From assembly GCA_027487945.1 (NCBI GenBank), contig JAIYCQ010000002.1, positions 62,001-126,000 on the forward strand: a DNA stretch of 64,000 nt. Direction: 5' to 3'. The notes below the pieces were generated by a model. That model was not told where the DNA came from. It saw only the letters and a list, made by a program, of their open reading frames with translations, and made no database searches. The position numbers and the translations under genes are program-made. Below are positions 56,269 to 64,000 of the stretch, one piece after another. Every line of letters begins with the position of its first letter. Within the stretch, counting starts at the first letter, position 1. This DNA is from Caulobacteraceae bacterium. GTDB taxonomy: Bacteria; Pseudomonadota; Alphaproteobacteria; Caulobacterales; Caulobacteraceae.

Positions 56269-57419
56269 CGTTCAACGCCGTCGCCGCCGCCCAGTCCCTG
56301 GCCCTGGAGGTCGCCCGCCGGGCCAACGAGATCGAGGCCGGACGCCGCATGCCGGCTGACCTCGCCCGAAAGTTCGCCGACGCCGGCCTGTTCCGCATGC
56401 TGCTGCCGGCCAGCCTCGACGGCCACGAGACCATCCCGACCGACGTCGCCCAGGCCATCGAGATCATCGCCCAGAACGACGCCTCGGCCGGCTGGTGCCT
56501 GATGATCGGCGCCACCACCGCCTCGATGGCCAACCGCCTGGAGCCGGAGATGGCGCGCGAGGTGTTCGGCGCGCCGGAGACCATCGCCGCCGGGGTCTTC
56601 GCCCCGATGGGCAAGGCGGTCGACGAGGTCGACCACTGGCGCGTCACCGGACGCTGGCAGTGGGGCAGCGGCGCCCAGAACGCCCAGTGGATCGCCGGCG
56701 GCGCCATGATCATGGGTCCGGAAGGCCCGATGCTCGACGCCGAGGGCCAGCCTATCCACCGGATGATGATCTTCCGGGCCGACGAGGTGGAGCTGATCGA
56801 CACCTGGCGCACCTCGGGCCTGTGCGGCACCGGCAGCCTCGACTTCGCGGTCAAGGACGTCCGCGTGCCGAAGGACCGCTCCGTCGCCCTGCACAGCGAC
56901 CGCACCCGGGTCGAGACGCCGCTGGCGAAGTACCCGGTGTTCGGCATGCTGGCGCTGGGCGTGACAGCGGTGGCGCTCGGCAACGCCCGTGGCGCCCTTC
57001 TGACGGCGGGCAATATGGCGCTGCAGAAGAAGCAGCAGGGGTCGCAGCGCACGCTCGCCGAGCGCGGCGTGGCCCAGAACGACTACGCCCGCGCCGTCGC
57101 CGCCCTTTCGGCGGCCCGCGCCCACTACTACGAGTGCATCGCCGTGATCTGGGCGGCGCTGAAGGCCGGGCAGGAGGTCACTCTGGAACAGCGGGCCCGG
57201 CTGCGCCTCGCCTGCGCCCACGCGACCCATGTTTCCGCCGACGTCTGCAAGACCGCCTACGACATGCTCGGCGGCTCGGCGGTCTATCTGGACAATGACC
57301 TGCAGCGCCGCTTCCGCGACGCCAACGTCATCACCCACCACATCATGGTCGCCGCCCCGATCTTTGAACTGGCCGGGCGGGTGCTGCTCGGCCAGCCGAC
57401 TCGCGACTCGCTGATCTGA
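56265..57419 (+). CDS. Acyl-CoA dehydrogenase type 2 / flavin monooxygenase-like protein
   Basis: A 384-residue protein of the acyl-CoA dehydrogenase type 2 / HsaA-DszC-like hydroxylase group, which use flavin and may hydroxylate or dehydrogenate. Seen segments: IIAQNDASAGWCLMIGATTA, HWRVTGRWQWGSGAQNAQWI and the C-terminal DMLGGSAVYLDNDLQRRFRD. The last matches the flavin monooxygenase group better than a fatty acyl-CoA dehydrogenase. Coupled to the preceding gene (ATGA). Reaction not decided by sequence alone. Confidence 0.88.
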   Translation: MTFNAVAAAQSLALEVARRANEIEAGRRMPADLARKFADAGLFRMLLPASLDGHETIPTDVAQAIEIIAQNDASAGWCLMIGATTASMANRLEPEMAREVFGAPETIAAGVFAPMGKAVDEVDHWRVTGRWQWGSGAQNAQWIAGGAMIMGPEGPMLDAEGQPIHRMMIFRADEVELIDTWRTSGLCGTGSLDFAVKDVRVPKDRSVALHSDRTRVETPLAKYPVFGMLALGVTAVALGNARGALLTAGNMALQKKQQGSQRTLAERGVAQNDYARAVAALSAARAHYYECIAVIWAALKAGQEVTLEQRARLRLACAHATHVSADVCKTAYDMLGGSAVYLDNDLQRRFRDANVITHHIMVAAPIFELAGRVLLGQPTRDSLI

Positions 57420-57424
57420 GCGTT

Positions 57425-57445
57425 GGGGACAGCTTAAGCTGTCCC
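57425..57445. repeat. GGGGACA palindromic repeat, copy 4, overlapping add
   Basis: GGGACAGCTTAAGCTGTCCC is a perfect 20-bp palindrome. It contains the add stop codon and encodes its last residues (SGTA), so the repeat reshaped the 3' end of the gene. Confidence 0.75.
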
Positions 57446-58456
57446 TGAAGCCGCGTAGGCATCCACCGCCGCGATGTGTTTCGCCTTCTCCGCCTCTGAC
57501 AGGAACGACCCGCTGAAGCTGTTTTTCGCCAGCGTCACCAGCTCGTCCCGCGTCAGGCCCACCGCCTCCGCCGTGCGCAGGTAGTTCTCGGCCAGGTAAC
57601 CGCCGAAATAGGCCGGGTCGTCGCTGTTGCAGGTGGCCTTGAGGCCGAGGTCCAGCATCCGCTTCATCGGATGGTCCTTGAGGTCCTTGACCACGCAAAG
57701 GCTCAGGTTCGACAGTGGGCAGACGGTCAGGGTCATGCCCATGTCGACCAGCCGCTGCGTCAGCGCCGGGTCTTCCAGCGCCCGGTTGCCGTGGTCGATG
57801 CGGTCGACCCCCAGGATGTCGAGCGCCTCGTAGACATACTCCGGCGGCCCCTCCTCGCCGGCGTGGGCGTTGATCAGCAGCCCGCGCTCGCGGCTGGCCT
57901 TCATCACCCGCGCGAACTTCTGCGGCGGATGGCCGACCTCGCCGCTGTCCAGGCCCACTCCGACGAAACGGTCCAGGTAAGGCTCGGCCGATCTGAGGGT
58001 CTCGAACGCAGCCTGCTCGCTGAGGTGGCGCAGGAAACTCATGATCAGCTTGCTGCTGACGCCCAGCTCATCCTGCGCCTGCGCCATCCCGGCCAGGATG
58101 CCGTCGGCCGCGACGCTGAAGGGCAGGCCGCGGTCGGTGTGGGTCTGGGGGTCGTAGAAGATCTCGGCATGCACCCCGCCGTCGGCGTGCAGCCGCCGGA
58201 AGTAGGCCATCGTCAGGTCCTGGAAGTCCTGCTCCGTCTGCAGCACGCCGGCGCCCTGGTAGTAGATGTCCAGGAAGTCCTGCAGGTTGGAGAAGGCGTA
58301 GGCCGCGCGGATCGCCTCGACGCTGTCGAAGGGCAGGGTGATGCGGTTGCGCTGCGCCAGCTCGAACATCAGCTCGGGCTCGAGGCTGCCCTCGATATGC
58401 AGATGCAGTTCGGCCTTGGGCAGGCCGCGGATGAAGGTCGCCAGATCGGTGCTCAT
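57434..58456 (-). CDS. add: Adenosine/adenine deaminase
   Basis: A 340-residue metal-dependent deaminase. Metal/catalytic motifs: HLHIEG near the N-terminus (residues about 18-23), NAHAGEEGPPEYVYEAL (catalytic Glu), RIDHGNRALEDPAL (His) and the last motif CNSDDPAYFGGYLAENY with two Asp. The DPAYFGGY wording is typical of the adenine deaminase subgroup, so adenine rather than adenosine may be the substrate. The protein converts its purine to hypoxanthine/inosine in salvage. Confidence 0.93.
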   Translation of the reverse strand: MSTDLATFIRGLPKAELHLHIEGSLEPELMFELAQRNRITLPFDSVEAIRAAYAFSNLQDFLDIYYQGAGVLQTEQDFQDLTMAYFRRLHADGGVHAEIFYDPQTHTDRGLPFSVAADGILAGMAQAQDELGVSSKLIMSFLRHLSEQAAFETLRSAEPYLDRFVGVGLDSGEVGHPPQKFARVMKASRERGLLINAHAGEEGPPEYVYEALDILGVDRIDHGNRALEDPALTQRLVDMGMTLTVCPLSNLSLCVVKDLKDHPMKRMLDLGLKATCNSDDPAYFGGYLAENYLRTAEAVGLTRDELVTLAKNSFSGSFLSEAEKAKHIAAVDAYAASGTA

Positions 58457-58595
58457 GACCCTATCTCACGGCGGGGAGGGCGGCTGGTCAAGCGCCCGAG
58501 GGGGGCGGCCGGGAGCGCAAGGCGGCCTGACGCCCGGCGCGGATCGCACAGGACGGCGCTTGGAGCGCGGCCCGGGCGGCGCTAGCTTCCGGCCG

Positions 58596-59384
58596 ATGAC
58601 CCATGAAACCCTGCTCACCGCCGCGCCCGCCGAGGGCGTGCTGCTCGTCACCCTCAACCGCCCCGAGGCCGGCAACTCGCTGTCGACACGGATGGCGGAG
58701 GAGTTGCTGGCCCTGTGGACCGGTCTGGCCGCCGATCCCGGCGCCGTCCGGGCCGTGGTCCTGACCGGCGCGGGCGGCAAGATCTTCTGCGCCGGTGCGG
58801 ACCTCAAGGAGCGTGACGGCATGACCGACGCGCAGTGGGTCGCCCAGCACCGCCTGTTCGAGGCCATGCGCGACGCCCTGGTCGCCCTGCCGGTTCCGGT
58901 GATCTGTGCGGTGAACGGCGCGGCCTACGGCGGCGGGGCGGAGATCGCGCTGAACTGCGACTTCATCTACGCCGCCGAGGGCGCCCGGCTGGCGCTGCCG
59001 GAGGTCAAGCTGGGCATCATGCCGGGCCTGGGCGGGGCGCCCAACCTGGTCCGCGCCGCCGGCGAGCGCCGGGCCCGCGAGGTCCTGCTGACCGGCGATC
59101 CCTTCACCGCCGCCGAGGGCCTGGCCTGGGGCGTGGTCAACCGCGTCTGCGCCGCCGACGCGCTGGTCGCCGCCGCCGTCGAGACCGCCGGAAAGATCGC
59201 CGCCAACGCCCCGCTGTCGGTGCGCAACATCCGCCGCGTGGTGCGGGAGACGGCCGTGCTGACCGGAGCGGAGTCCATCGCCGTCGAACTCGCCGCCTAC
59301 GACGAACTCACCCCCACCGACGACCGCCGCGAGGGCGTCGCGGCCTGGGGGGAAAAGCGCAAGGCGGAGTGGAAGGGGCGGTAG
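58596..59384 (+). CDS. Enoyl-CoA hydratase/isomerase family protein
   Basis: A 262-residue crotonase: oxyanion segments KIFCAGADLKERDGM and NGAAYGGGAEIALNCDFIYA, and LPEVKLGIMPGLGGAPNLVR carrying one catalytic Glu. The second Glu of hydratases sits in a similar context, so hydratase activity is plausible. I use ATG 58596; the longer frame adds 86 residues antisense to add. It is divergent from add with a 139-bp gap. Confidence 0.93.
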   Translation: MTHETLLTAAPAEGVLLVTLNRPEAGNSLSTRMAEELLALWTGLAADPGAVRAVVLTGAGGKIFCAGADLKERDGMTDAQWVAQHRLFEAMRDALVALPVPVICAVNGAAYGGGAEIALNCDFIYAAEGARLALPEVKLGIMPGLGGAPNLVRAAGERRAREVLLTGDPFTAAEGLAWGVVNRVCAADALVAAAVETAGKIAANAPLSVRNIRRVVRETAVLTGAESIAVELAAYDELTPTDDRREGVAAWGEKRKAEWKGR

Positions 59385-59510
59385 GGGGCGAGAGGGGCTT
59401 GAGTTCGTTGGTGAGTGCATCATCTACTGAGCCTTGACAGCCGACGCCGGATCGCTTGAAAGTTGTGATGGGCGTTGGCTCTCCGAAACGGTTCAGCGCA
59501 TGGGTGCGAC

Positions 59511-59696
59511 GTGGCGACAAACACTGGAGATGGCAGCAGGAAGGGCGCGGTGAAGGCGCGAATTCAGGCTCTCAATCCCGCGACCGGCCGCTACGTGAAG
59601 ATCGATACAGCGACTGGACGCATCATCGATCAGAAGAAGACAACCGGACCCTACAAGGGCGTCCGGGAGGTTAGCCTAACGTCGGGATCCAAGTAG
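59511..59696 (+). CDS. Small basic protein of unknown function
   Basis: A 61-residue, Gly/Lys/Thr-rich protein: ATNTGDGSRKGAVKARIQAL, then NPATGRYVKIDTATGRIIDQ and KTTGPYKGVREV. The paired PATGRYVK / TATGRIID units look like an internal beta-hairpin repeat, and proteins of this type occur widely without known role. The start is taken as GTG 59511 (no clear ribosome site); a TTG at 59475 is an alternative. The stop is 2 bp before the next gene, implying co-translation. GC is about 53-55%, well below the flanks. Confidence 0.6.
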   Translation: MATNTGDGSRKGAVKARIQALNPATGRYVKIDTATGRIIDQKKTTGPYKGVREVSLTSGSK

Positions 59697-59698
59697 GA

Positions 59699-60412
59699 GT
59701 GGCGCTAGTCTTCTCGCCGCTATCGGAAGACATCCTAGATTTGGCGCCACGGGCGCTTCACCCAAAGCATGCGTTCGTGATGCGGCAAATCGGCGAGCCG
59801 CCTGAAGTCGATTCCCGGATGGCTGCGTTGGTCATCGAGGCATTCACCCATCGGGGCGTACCCACCAAAGATGCGGATGCGACGACCGGCGGCGGAGATT
59901 TCCTCCAGCGCATTCTGGGCCTCATCAGGGGCACCGGCTTCACCATTGCGATCTTCTCACATGAAACCCGCGCGAACGCGCTGGCCAACATCATGCTCGA
60001 ACTGGGGTTTGCCGCGATGTGCGGCAACCCCTTGATCGTGGTGAAATCCAAGGAAGCGAAAGCTCCATCGGATCTGACCCGCACAGACTGGGTCGCCTAC
60101 GATCCCGATGACGAGGCCGGGTTCGTGCGCAAGCTCAACCAGGCCCTGGACACGATTTCGGCGGTGGGAGAGTACGAAGAGGGGCTCCTCGATATCGCTC
60201 TCGACGCTCACTCGATTGACTACGCCGTCGCCCTCGAGCGCGCGAGCAAGTCGTTCCTGTTGACTGGACGGCCCGCCATTCTCGACAAGGCGGAGCAGGT
60301 TCGAACGCGCCTGAGGACAGCGATGGCCGGAGCGCCTATCGCGGATCTGGAGCGACTGAAGTCGGAGCTGTCGATGTTCATCCGGTTGGGCCGAGCTGCC
60401 GCCGCGGCTTAG
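59699..60412 (+). CDS. TIR/nucleoside-deoxyribosyltransferase-fold-like protein
   Basis: A 237-residue protein. Residues about 20-155 have an alternating strand-helix pattern with HAFVMRQIG, then a GGDFLQRILGLIRGTGFTIA segment and the ANIMLELGFAAMCGNPLIVV motif (N-x-x-x-E-L-G-x-A), the signature region of nucleotide-processing TIR-like and 2-deoxyribosyltransferase folds. The Glu in LELG is the candidate catalytic residue. The last 80 residues are helical. A predicted NAD/nucleotide-acting sensor or effector is inferred, not shown. The start is GTG 59699. It is paired with the small protein 2 bp upstream, in a lower-GC islet. Confidence 0.7.
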   Translation: MALVFSPLSEDILDLAPRALHPKHAFVMRQIGEPPEVDSRMAALVIEAFTHRGVPTKDADATTGGGDFLQRILGLIRGTGFTIAIFSHETRANALANIMLELGFAAMCGNPLIVVKSKEAKAPSDLTRTDWVAYDPDDEAGFVRKLNQALDTISAVGEYEEGLLDIALDAHSIDYAVALERASKSFLLTGRPAILDKAEQVRTRLRTAMAGAPIADLERLKSELSMFIRLGRAAAAA

Positions 60413-60455
60413 CTGAAGACGCGCACTCCATCCCCGACTCCCCTATATTCCTCCC

Positions 60456-62324
60456 GTGACCTCGCCCCCCGCCACCGATGCCCCCGCCCTCACCGGCGCC
60501 GCCCTGATCGCCGACCACGCCCGCCGTCTGCCCGACGGCCCGGGCGTGTACCGGATGATCGGCGAGGGCGGGGAGGTGCTCTATGTCGGCAAGGCGCGCT
60601 CGCTGAAGAAGCGGGTGATCCAGTACGCCCAGGGCCGCTTCCACACCAACCGCATCGCCCACATGGTCGACCTGACCCGGGCGATGGAGTTCGTCTCGAC
60701 GCGGACAGAGACTGACGCCCTGCTGCTCGAGATCAACCTGATCAAGCAGATGAAGCCGCGCTTCAACGTGCTGCTGCGCGACGACAAGAGCTTCCCCGAG
60801 ATCGTCATCCGCCGCGAGCATCCGGCCGCCCAGTTGCGCAAGCACCGCGGGGCCCACACGATCAAGGGCGACTATTTCGGGCCGTTCGCCTCGGCCGGGG
60901 CGGTGAACCGCACGCTGAATACGCTGCAGAAGGCCTTCCTGCTGCGGTCCTGTTCCGACAGCGTCTACGAGAGCCGCACCCGGCCCTGCATGCTGCACCA
61001 GATCCGCCGCTGCGCCGCACCCTGCACCGGCCTGATCGCGCTGGACGACTACGCGAAGCTCGTCGAGGAGGCCGAGGCCTTCCTGCGCGGCAAGAGCCGG
61101 GCGGTGATGGCCCGGATGTCGCAGGAGATGCAGGCCGCCAGCGATGAGCTGGAGTTCGAGCGCGCCGCCCGGCTGCGCGACCGCATCCGCGCCCTGTCGG
61201 TCGTTTCGCAGGAGACTCAGGTCAATCCCGAGACCGTCGACGAGGCCGATGTCTTCGCCCTGTTCGCCGAGGGCGGGCAGGCCTGTGTCCAGGTGTTCTT
61301 CTTCCGCGCCGGCCAGAACTGGGGCAACCGCGCCTACTTCCCCCGGGTCGACAAGAGCGACTCCGACGCCGAGGTGATGAGCGCCTTTCTGGGCCAGTTC
61401 TACGACGACCGGCCGCTGCCGCGCTCGATCCTCGTCAATGTCCAGCCGCATGAGCACGAGCTGCTCGGCGAGGCCTTCAGCATGAAGGCGGGCCGCCGGG
61501 TCGAGATCGCCCGACCCCGGCGCGGCGAGAAGAAGGGGCTGGTCGAGCAGGCGACGCTGAACGCCCGCGAGGCGCTGGGCCGGCGCATGGCCGAGGGCTC
61601 GGCCCAGGGCAGGCTGCTGGCCGGCGTGGCCGAGGCCTTCGGGCTGGAGGCGAGCCCGGAGCGGATCGAGGTTTACGACAACAGCCATATCATGGGGACC
61701 AACGCCGTCGGCGGCATGGTGGTGGCCGGACCCGAAGGCTTCCAGAAGAACCAGTACCGCAAGTTCAACATCAAGGGGACCGAGCTCACCCCCGGCGACG
61801 ACTACGGCATGATGAAGGAGGTGCTGCGCCGCCGCTTCGCCCGCCTGGTCAAGGAAGAGGAGGAGGGCGACGACAGCGCCCGCCCCGACCTGGTGCTGAT
61901 CGACGGCGGCAAGGGCCAGCTGGACGCGGTGCTGGAGGTCATGGCCGACCTGGGCGTCGACGATATCGCCGTGGTCGGGGTGGCCAAGGGGCCGGATCGC
62001 GACGCCGGCCTGGAGCGGTTCTTCATACCGGGCAAGACGCCCTTCATGCTCGAGCCCAAATCGCCGGTCCTCTACTATCTGCAGCGGCTGCGCGACGAGG
62101 CCCACCGCTTCGCCATCGGCACCCACCGGGCCAAACGCACCGCCGAGATGAAGCGCAATCCCCTCGACGAGATCGACGGCGTCGGGCCCGGCCGCAAGAA
62201 GGCGCTGCTGCATGCCTTTGGCTCTGCCCGGGAGGTTGGCAAGGCCTCGGTCGACGATCTGATGAAGGTCGATGGCGTCAGCGGACCGCTGGCGCAGCGC
62301 ATCCACGACTTTTTCCGCAAGTGA
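60456..62324 (+). CDS. uvrC: Excinuclease ABC subunit UvrC
   Basis: UvrC makes both incisions in nucleotide excision repair. The 622-residue product has the GIY-YIG nuclease ([20 protein letters not shown]), the cysteine-rich segment ([19 protein letters not shown]), a UVR domain ([20 protein letters not shown]), the RNase H-like domain with [18 protein letters not shown], and a C-terminal helix-hairpin-helix pair ([20 protein letters not shown]). The start is GTG 60456. It precedes pgsA by 25 bp, the usual alphaproteobacterial order. Confidence 0.96.
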   Translation: MTSPPATDAPALTGAALIADHARRLPDGPGVYRMIGEGGEVLYVGKARSLKKRVIQYAQGRFHTNRIAHMVDLTRAMEFVSTRTETDALLLEINLIKQMKPRFNVLLRDDKSFPEIVIRREHPAAQLRKHRGAHTIKGDYFGPFASAGAVNRTLNTLQKAFLLRSCSDSVYESRTRPCMLHQIRRCAAPCTGLIALDDYAKLVEEAEAFLRGKSRAVMARMSQEMQAASDELEFERAARLRDRIRALSVVSQETQVNPETVDEADVFALFAEGGQACVQVFFFRAGQNWGNRAYFPRVDKSDSDAEVMSAFLGQFYDDRPLPRSILVNVQPHEHELLGEAFSMKAGRRVEIARPRRGEKKGLVEQATLNAREALGRRMAEGSAQGRLLAGVAEAFGLEASPERIEVYDNSHIMGTNAVGGMVVAGPEGFQKNQYRKFNIKGTELTPGDDYGMMKEVLRRRFARLVKEEEEGDDSARPDLVLIDGGKGQLDAVLEVMADLGVDDIAVVGVAKGPDRDAGLERFFIPGKTPFMLEPKSPVLYYLQRLRDEAHRFAIGTHRAKRTAEMKRNPLDEIDGVGPGRKKALLHAFGSAREVGKASVDDLMKVDGVSGPLAQRIHDFFRK

Positions 62325-62349
62325 CGCGTTCAGACGCTATGGTGCGCTC

Positions 62350-62985
62350 ATGAAATCGCTGCCCAACATCCTGACCGGCGCGCGGCTGGTGCTGACGCTC
62401 TTCGTGTTCCTGGCCCTGATCGGGCTGATCCCGGTGTCACCGGTGTATCGCTGGGTGATGGTGTCGGCCCAGGAGCCGGCCGCCGTGCACCAGGGGTTCT
62501 ATTTCTTCGCCTTCTGGGGGTTCCTGGTCGCGGCGGTCACCGACTTCCTTGACGGCTGGCTGGCCCGTCGCTTCGACGCGACCAGCACCCTGGGCTCCAT
62601 CCTCGATCCGATCGCCGACAAGGTGCTGGTGGCCGGGATGGTCGTGGGGGTCGCCGCGCTGGGCAACTGGATCGTCGCCCTGGCGGGCGGCCTGATCCTG
62701 TTCCGGGAGTTTTCGGTCAGCGCCCTGCGCGAGACCTTGGCGCCGAGAGGGCTCAAGCTGCCCGTCACGACCCTGGCCAAGTGGAAGACCACCCTGCAGC
62801 TCGTGGCCCTGGCGGCCGAGCTGTTCGTCTATGGCTGGCGGGCCTGGGGTCTGCCGGAGGAGCCGGTGCTGATCGGCCGGGCCTTCCTCATCGCCCACGG
62901 CGTCCTGGCTCTGGCCACGGTGGTGACCGTCTGGACCGGCGTCGAATACGCCCTCTCGGCCCGCAAGGCGCTGAAGCCCCGATAG
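62350..62985 (+). CDS. pgsA: CDP-diacylglycerol-glycerol-3-phosphate phosphatidyltransferase
   Basis: PgsA makes phosphatidylglycerophosphate, the first committed step to phosphatidylglycerol. The 211-residue membrane protein has the CDP-alcohol transferase signature (D-G-x2-A-R-x8-G-x3-D-x3-D) in FLDGWLARRFDATSTLGSIL, then DPIADK. About five or six membrane helices. The ATG at 62350 lies 25 bp after uvrC; the track's longer frame adds 26 residues from uvrC shadow. Confidence 0.95.
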   Translation: MKSLPNILTGARLVLTLFVFLALIGLIPVSPVYRWVMVSAQEPAAVHQGFYFFAFWGFLVAAVTDFLDGWLARRFDATSTLGSILDPIADKVLVAGMVVGVAALGNWIVALAGGLILFREFSVSALRETLAPRGLKLPVTTLAKWKTTLQLVALAAELFVYGWRAWGLPEEPVLIGRAFLIAHGVLALATVVTVWTGVEYALSARKALKPR

Positions 62986-63063
62986 GATTCGGCGAACACC
63001 GGTCAGGGTTACGCCCGTGGACTGATCGTGCCATGATCAGCCGTTGAACCTTGGTGACGCCCG

Positions 63064-63540
63064 GTGCTGACTTCCCTCGCCATGACGCTGGCGCTCCTCG
63101 CGCAGGACAGCCCGGCCACGCTGCAGTCCTGCGTGTTCGAGGATACCGGCTGGGTCTGCCGCTACGTCGCGAAGGAAAGCTCAGTCGAGCTGGTCCCGCC
63201 GTCGGTGGCCAGGCGGCTGCCGGACGCCAGGCCCCGGCCCGACCCGGCGCTGACCCGGGAAGAGATGCGGCAGGCGAAGCTGATCCGGCGCTGCGCCGAC
63301 GCCTCCTGGATGTCGCTCTGTACGCCAGGGGACCGCAAGGAAGCCCGGGAATTGAAGGAGGCGGCGGAGGCCCGGGCGACGTTGCGCCTGAAGGTGACCA
63401 CCCTGGTCGCTGACGGGCGATGTCCGGATGCTGTCGGCGCCGCGCTTCAGGGCGGCGACCTTTCGCTGGCCCGCGAGATTCGCGAATTCTGTTCCGTCGA
63501 CAAGGCCGGGTCCGCCGCCGCGTCGCCGGACGGCAAGTAG
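63064..63540 (+). CDS. Hypothetical exported cysteine-containing protein
   Basis: A 158-residue protein with a short signal-like N-terminus (LTSLAMTLALLAQD) and about six cysteines (for example LQSCVFEDTGWVCRYV, IRRCADASWMSLCTPGD and GRCPDA), suggesting disulfides in the periplasm. A charged helical middle follows. The start is GTG at 63064. No family recognised. A strong bidirectional hairpin lies after the stop. Confidence 0.7.
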   Translation: MLTSLAMTLALLAQDSPATLQSCVFEDTGWVCRYVAKESSVELVPPSVARRLPDARPRPDPALTREEMRQAKLIRRCADASWMSLCTPGDRKEARELKEAAEARATLRLKVTTLVADGRCPDAVGAALQGGDLSLAREIREFCSVDKAGSAAASPDGK

Positions 63541-63590
63541 ACCACTCAGCAGCCGGACGCGCCCGCCCGCCCGGAACCCCGGAAAAGACA

Positions 63591-63621
63591 AGGCCCGCGC
63601 CGGGTGAACCGGCGCGGGCCT
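63591..63621. terminator. Strong bidirectional terminator hairpin
   Basis: AGGCCCGCGCCGG and CCGGCGCGGGCCT form a perfect 13-bp stem with a 5-nt loop. On the minus strand TTGTCTTTTCC follows, on the plus strand GTTTCGTCT. It can end both the hypothetical gene at 63064 and the minus-strand gene at 63650. Confidence 0.8.
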
Positions 63622-63649
63622 GTTTCGTCTGGGCTTCGACCGCGGTGGC

Positions 63650-64000
63650 CTAGTCAGCCGGTCCGCAGGCCGCGCCATCGGGGCAGCCTTCGAAGTGGAC
63701 CTGCGGCGGCTCGACCGTCACGCGCGAGGGCTTCACGCGAACGTCCGGCGACCGGATGTAGATCTGAACCGGTTCGACGCGGATCGGCGGAGCTTCGACG
63801 TAGATCGGCGGACCCTTGATGTCGATCCGGCCCGACGGGACGGAGACGGGGGGCGAGGTGATGTAGATGCCCGGGCCGCCGGCGGCGCTGACGCTCCAGG
63901 CGGGACCCGGCGTGTAGAACTGGCGGTTCACCCGGCAGGGGCACTCGCCGTGCTCGGGGTGCGGGGCCTCGGTGCAGCCGTGCCACGGCGCGGGCGGTCC
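63650..64000 (-). CDS. Repetitive VEPP-type protein, 5' end cut by window edge
   Basis: The frame is open from 64000 down to the stop at 63650, so the gene most likely begins to the right of the window; the listed start at 63931 is a GTG inside the frame. The visible part has a Cys-rich stretch with CPCR, then a Pro/Val/Ile-rich array of short strands about 7-10 residues apart (IYITSPPVSV, IYVEAPPIRVEP, VRVKPSRVTVEPPQVHF), likely a surface or periplasmic beta repeat, and a Cys-rich end (CPDGAACGPAD). Family not recognised. Confidence 0.65.
   Translation of the reverse strand, partial: GPPAPWHGCTEAPHPEHGECPCRVNRQFYTPGPAWSVSAAGGPGIYITSPPVSVPSGRIDIKGPPIYVEAPPIRVEPVQIYIRSPDVRVKPSRVTVEPPQVHFEGCPDGAACGPAD

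Noticed and set aside
60378-62306. 642-residue minus-strand frame
   Set aside because: Antisense to uvrC, whose domains are complete.
63022-63040. CTGATC/GATCAG hairpin after pgsA
   Set aside because: Only a 6-bp stem without a T-run.

Overview
The window is a GC-rich, gene-dense bacterial chromosome segment from the family Caulobacteraceae (Phenylobacterium, Caulobacter or a close relative). The main evidence is a CtrA response regulator with a Caulobacter-type C-terminal degron and a GANTC-loaded promoter, a 93-residue SciP directly between flgE and fliF, and the fliF-fliG-fliH(flbE)-fliN-flbD-flhA order. All calls rest on reading the sequence and on family knowledge; no database search was run.

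Layout. (1) 0-12.4 kb: an edge-truncated unknown gene, a lipoprotein, a GNAT acetyltransferase, a DUF4167 protein, prmC, a MOSC protein, a serine hydrolase divergent from a TetR regulator, prfA, an M23 peptidase, an ArsC-like reductase and a membrane-bound M28 peptidase. prfA and prmC are separated by three accessory genes. (2) 12.5-16.9 kb: ctrA, mnmA, a membrane protein and an AraC-type regulator. The ctrA upstream region carries eight GANTC sites and three TTAA boxes phased at 10 bp. (3) 16.9-32 kb: the flagellar block. flgKL and fliK-flgD-flgE are divergent, each with a sigma-54-like promoter, with FlbD ftr-like motifs nearby. sciP and the fliF-to-flhA operon follow, the latter behind a CtrA-like box. 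(4) 32-39.5 kb: an enoyl-CoA hydratase, a DUF4282 protein, a chemoreceptor fused to a PilZ domain, a GH10 xylanase coupled to fliJ, fliI, a VOC protein and an HxlR regulator. (5) 40-59.4 kb: a catabolic region rich in beta-oxidation-type genes (thiolase, acyl-CoA ligase, bifunctional FadB/FadJ-like protein, three acyl-CoA dehydrogenase-family proteins, three enoyl-CoA hydratase-family genes counting the one at 32.5 kb), with an aminotransferase, an amidase, a luciferase-like oxidoreductase and an adenosine/adenine deaminase. Tandem YbjN paralogues also lie here. (6) 59.4-60.4 kb: a lower-GC two-gene islet encoding a 61-residue basic protein and a TIR/deoxyribosyltransferase-fold-like protein. 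This is the best candidate for an undescribed system. (7) 60.4-64 kb: uvrC, pgsA, a small secreted protein and an edge-truncated repetitive protein.

How the genes fit together. CtrA would activate the fliF operon and sciP. SciP would restrain CtrA output. FlbD, encoded in the fliF operon, would switch on the sigma-54 promoters of flgKL and fliK-flgD-flgE, so late hook genes follow the early basal body. Master regulator, inhibitor and late activator lie within about 17 kb of each other. Three families of palindromic dispersed repeats sit in intergenic gaps and sometimes run into coding ends (add, the xylanase). No rRNA, tRNA, CRISPR array or insertion sequence was recognised.
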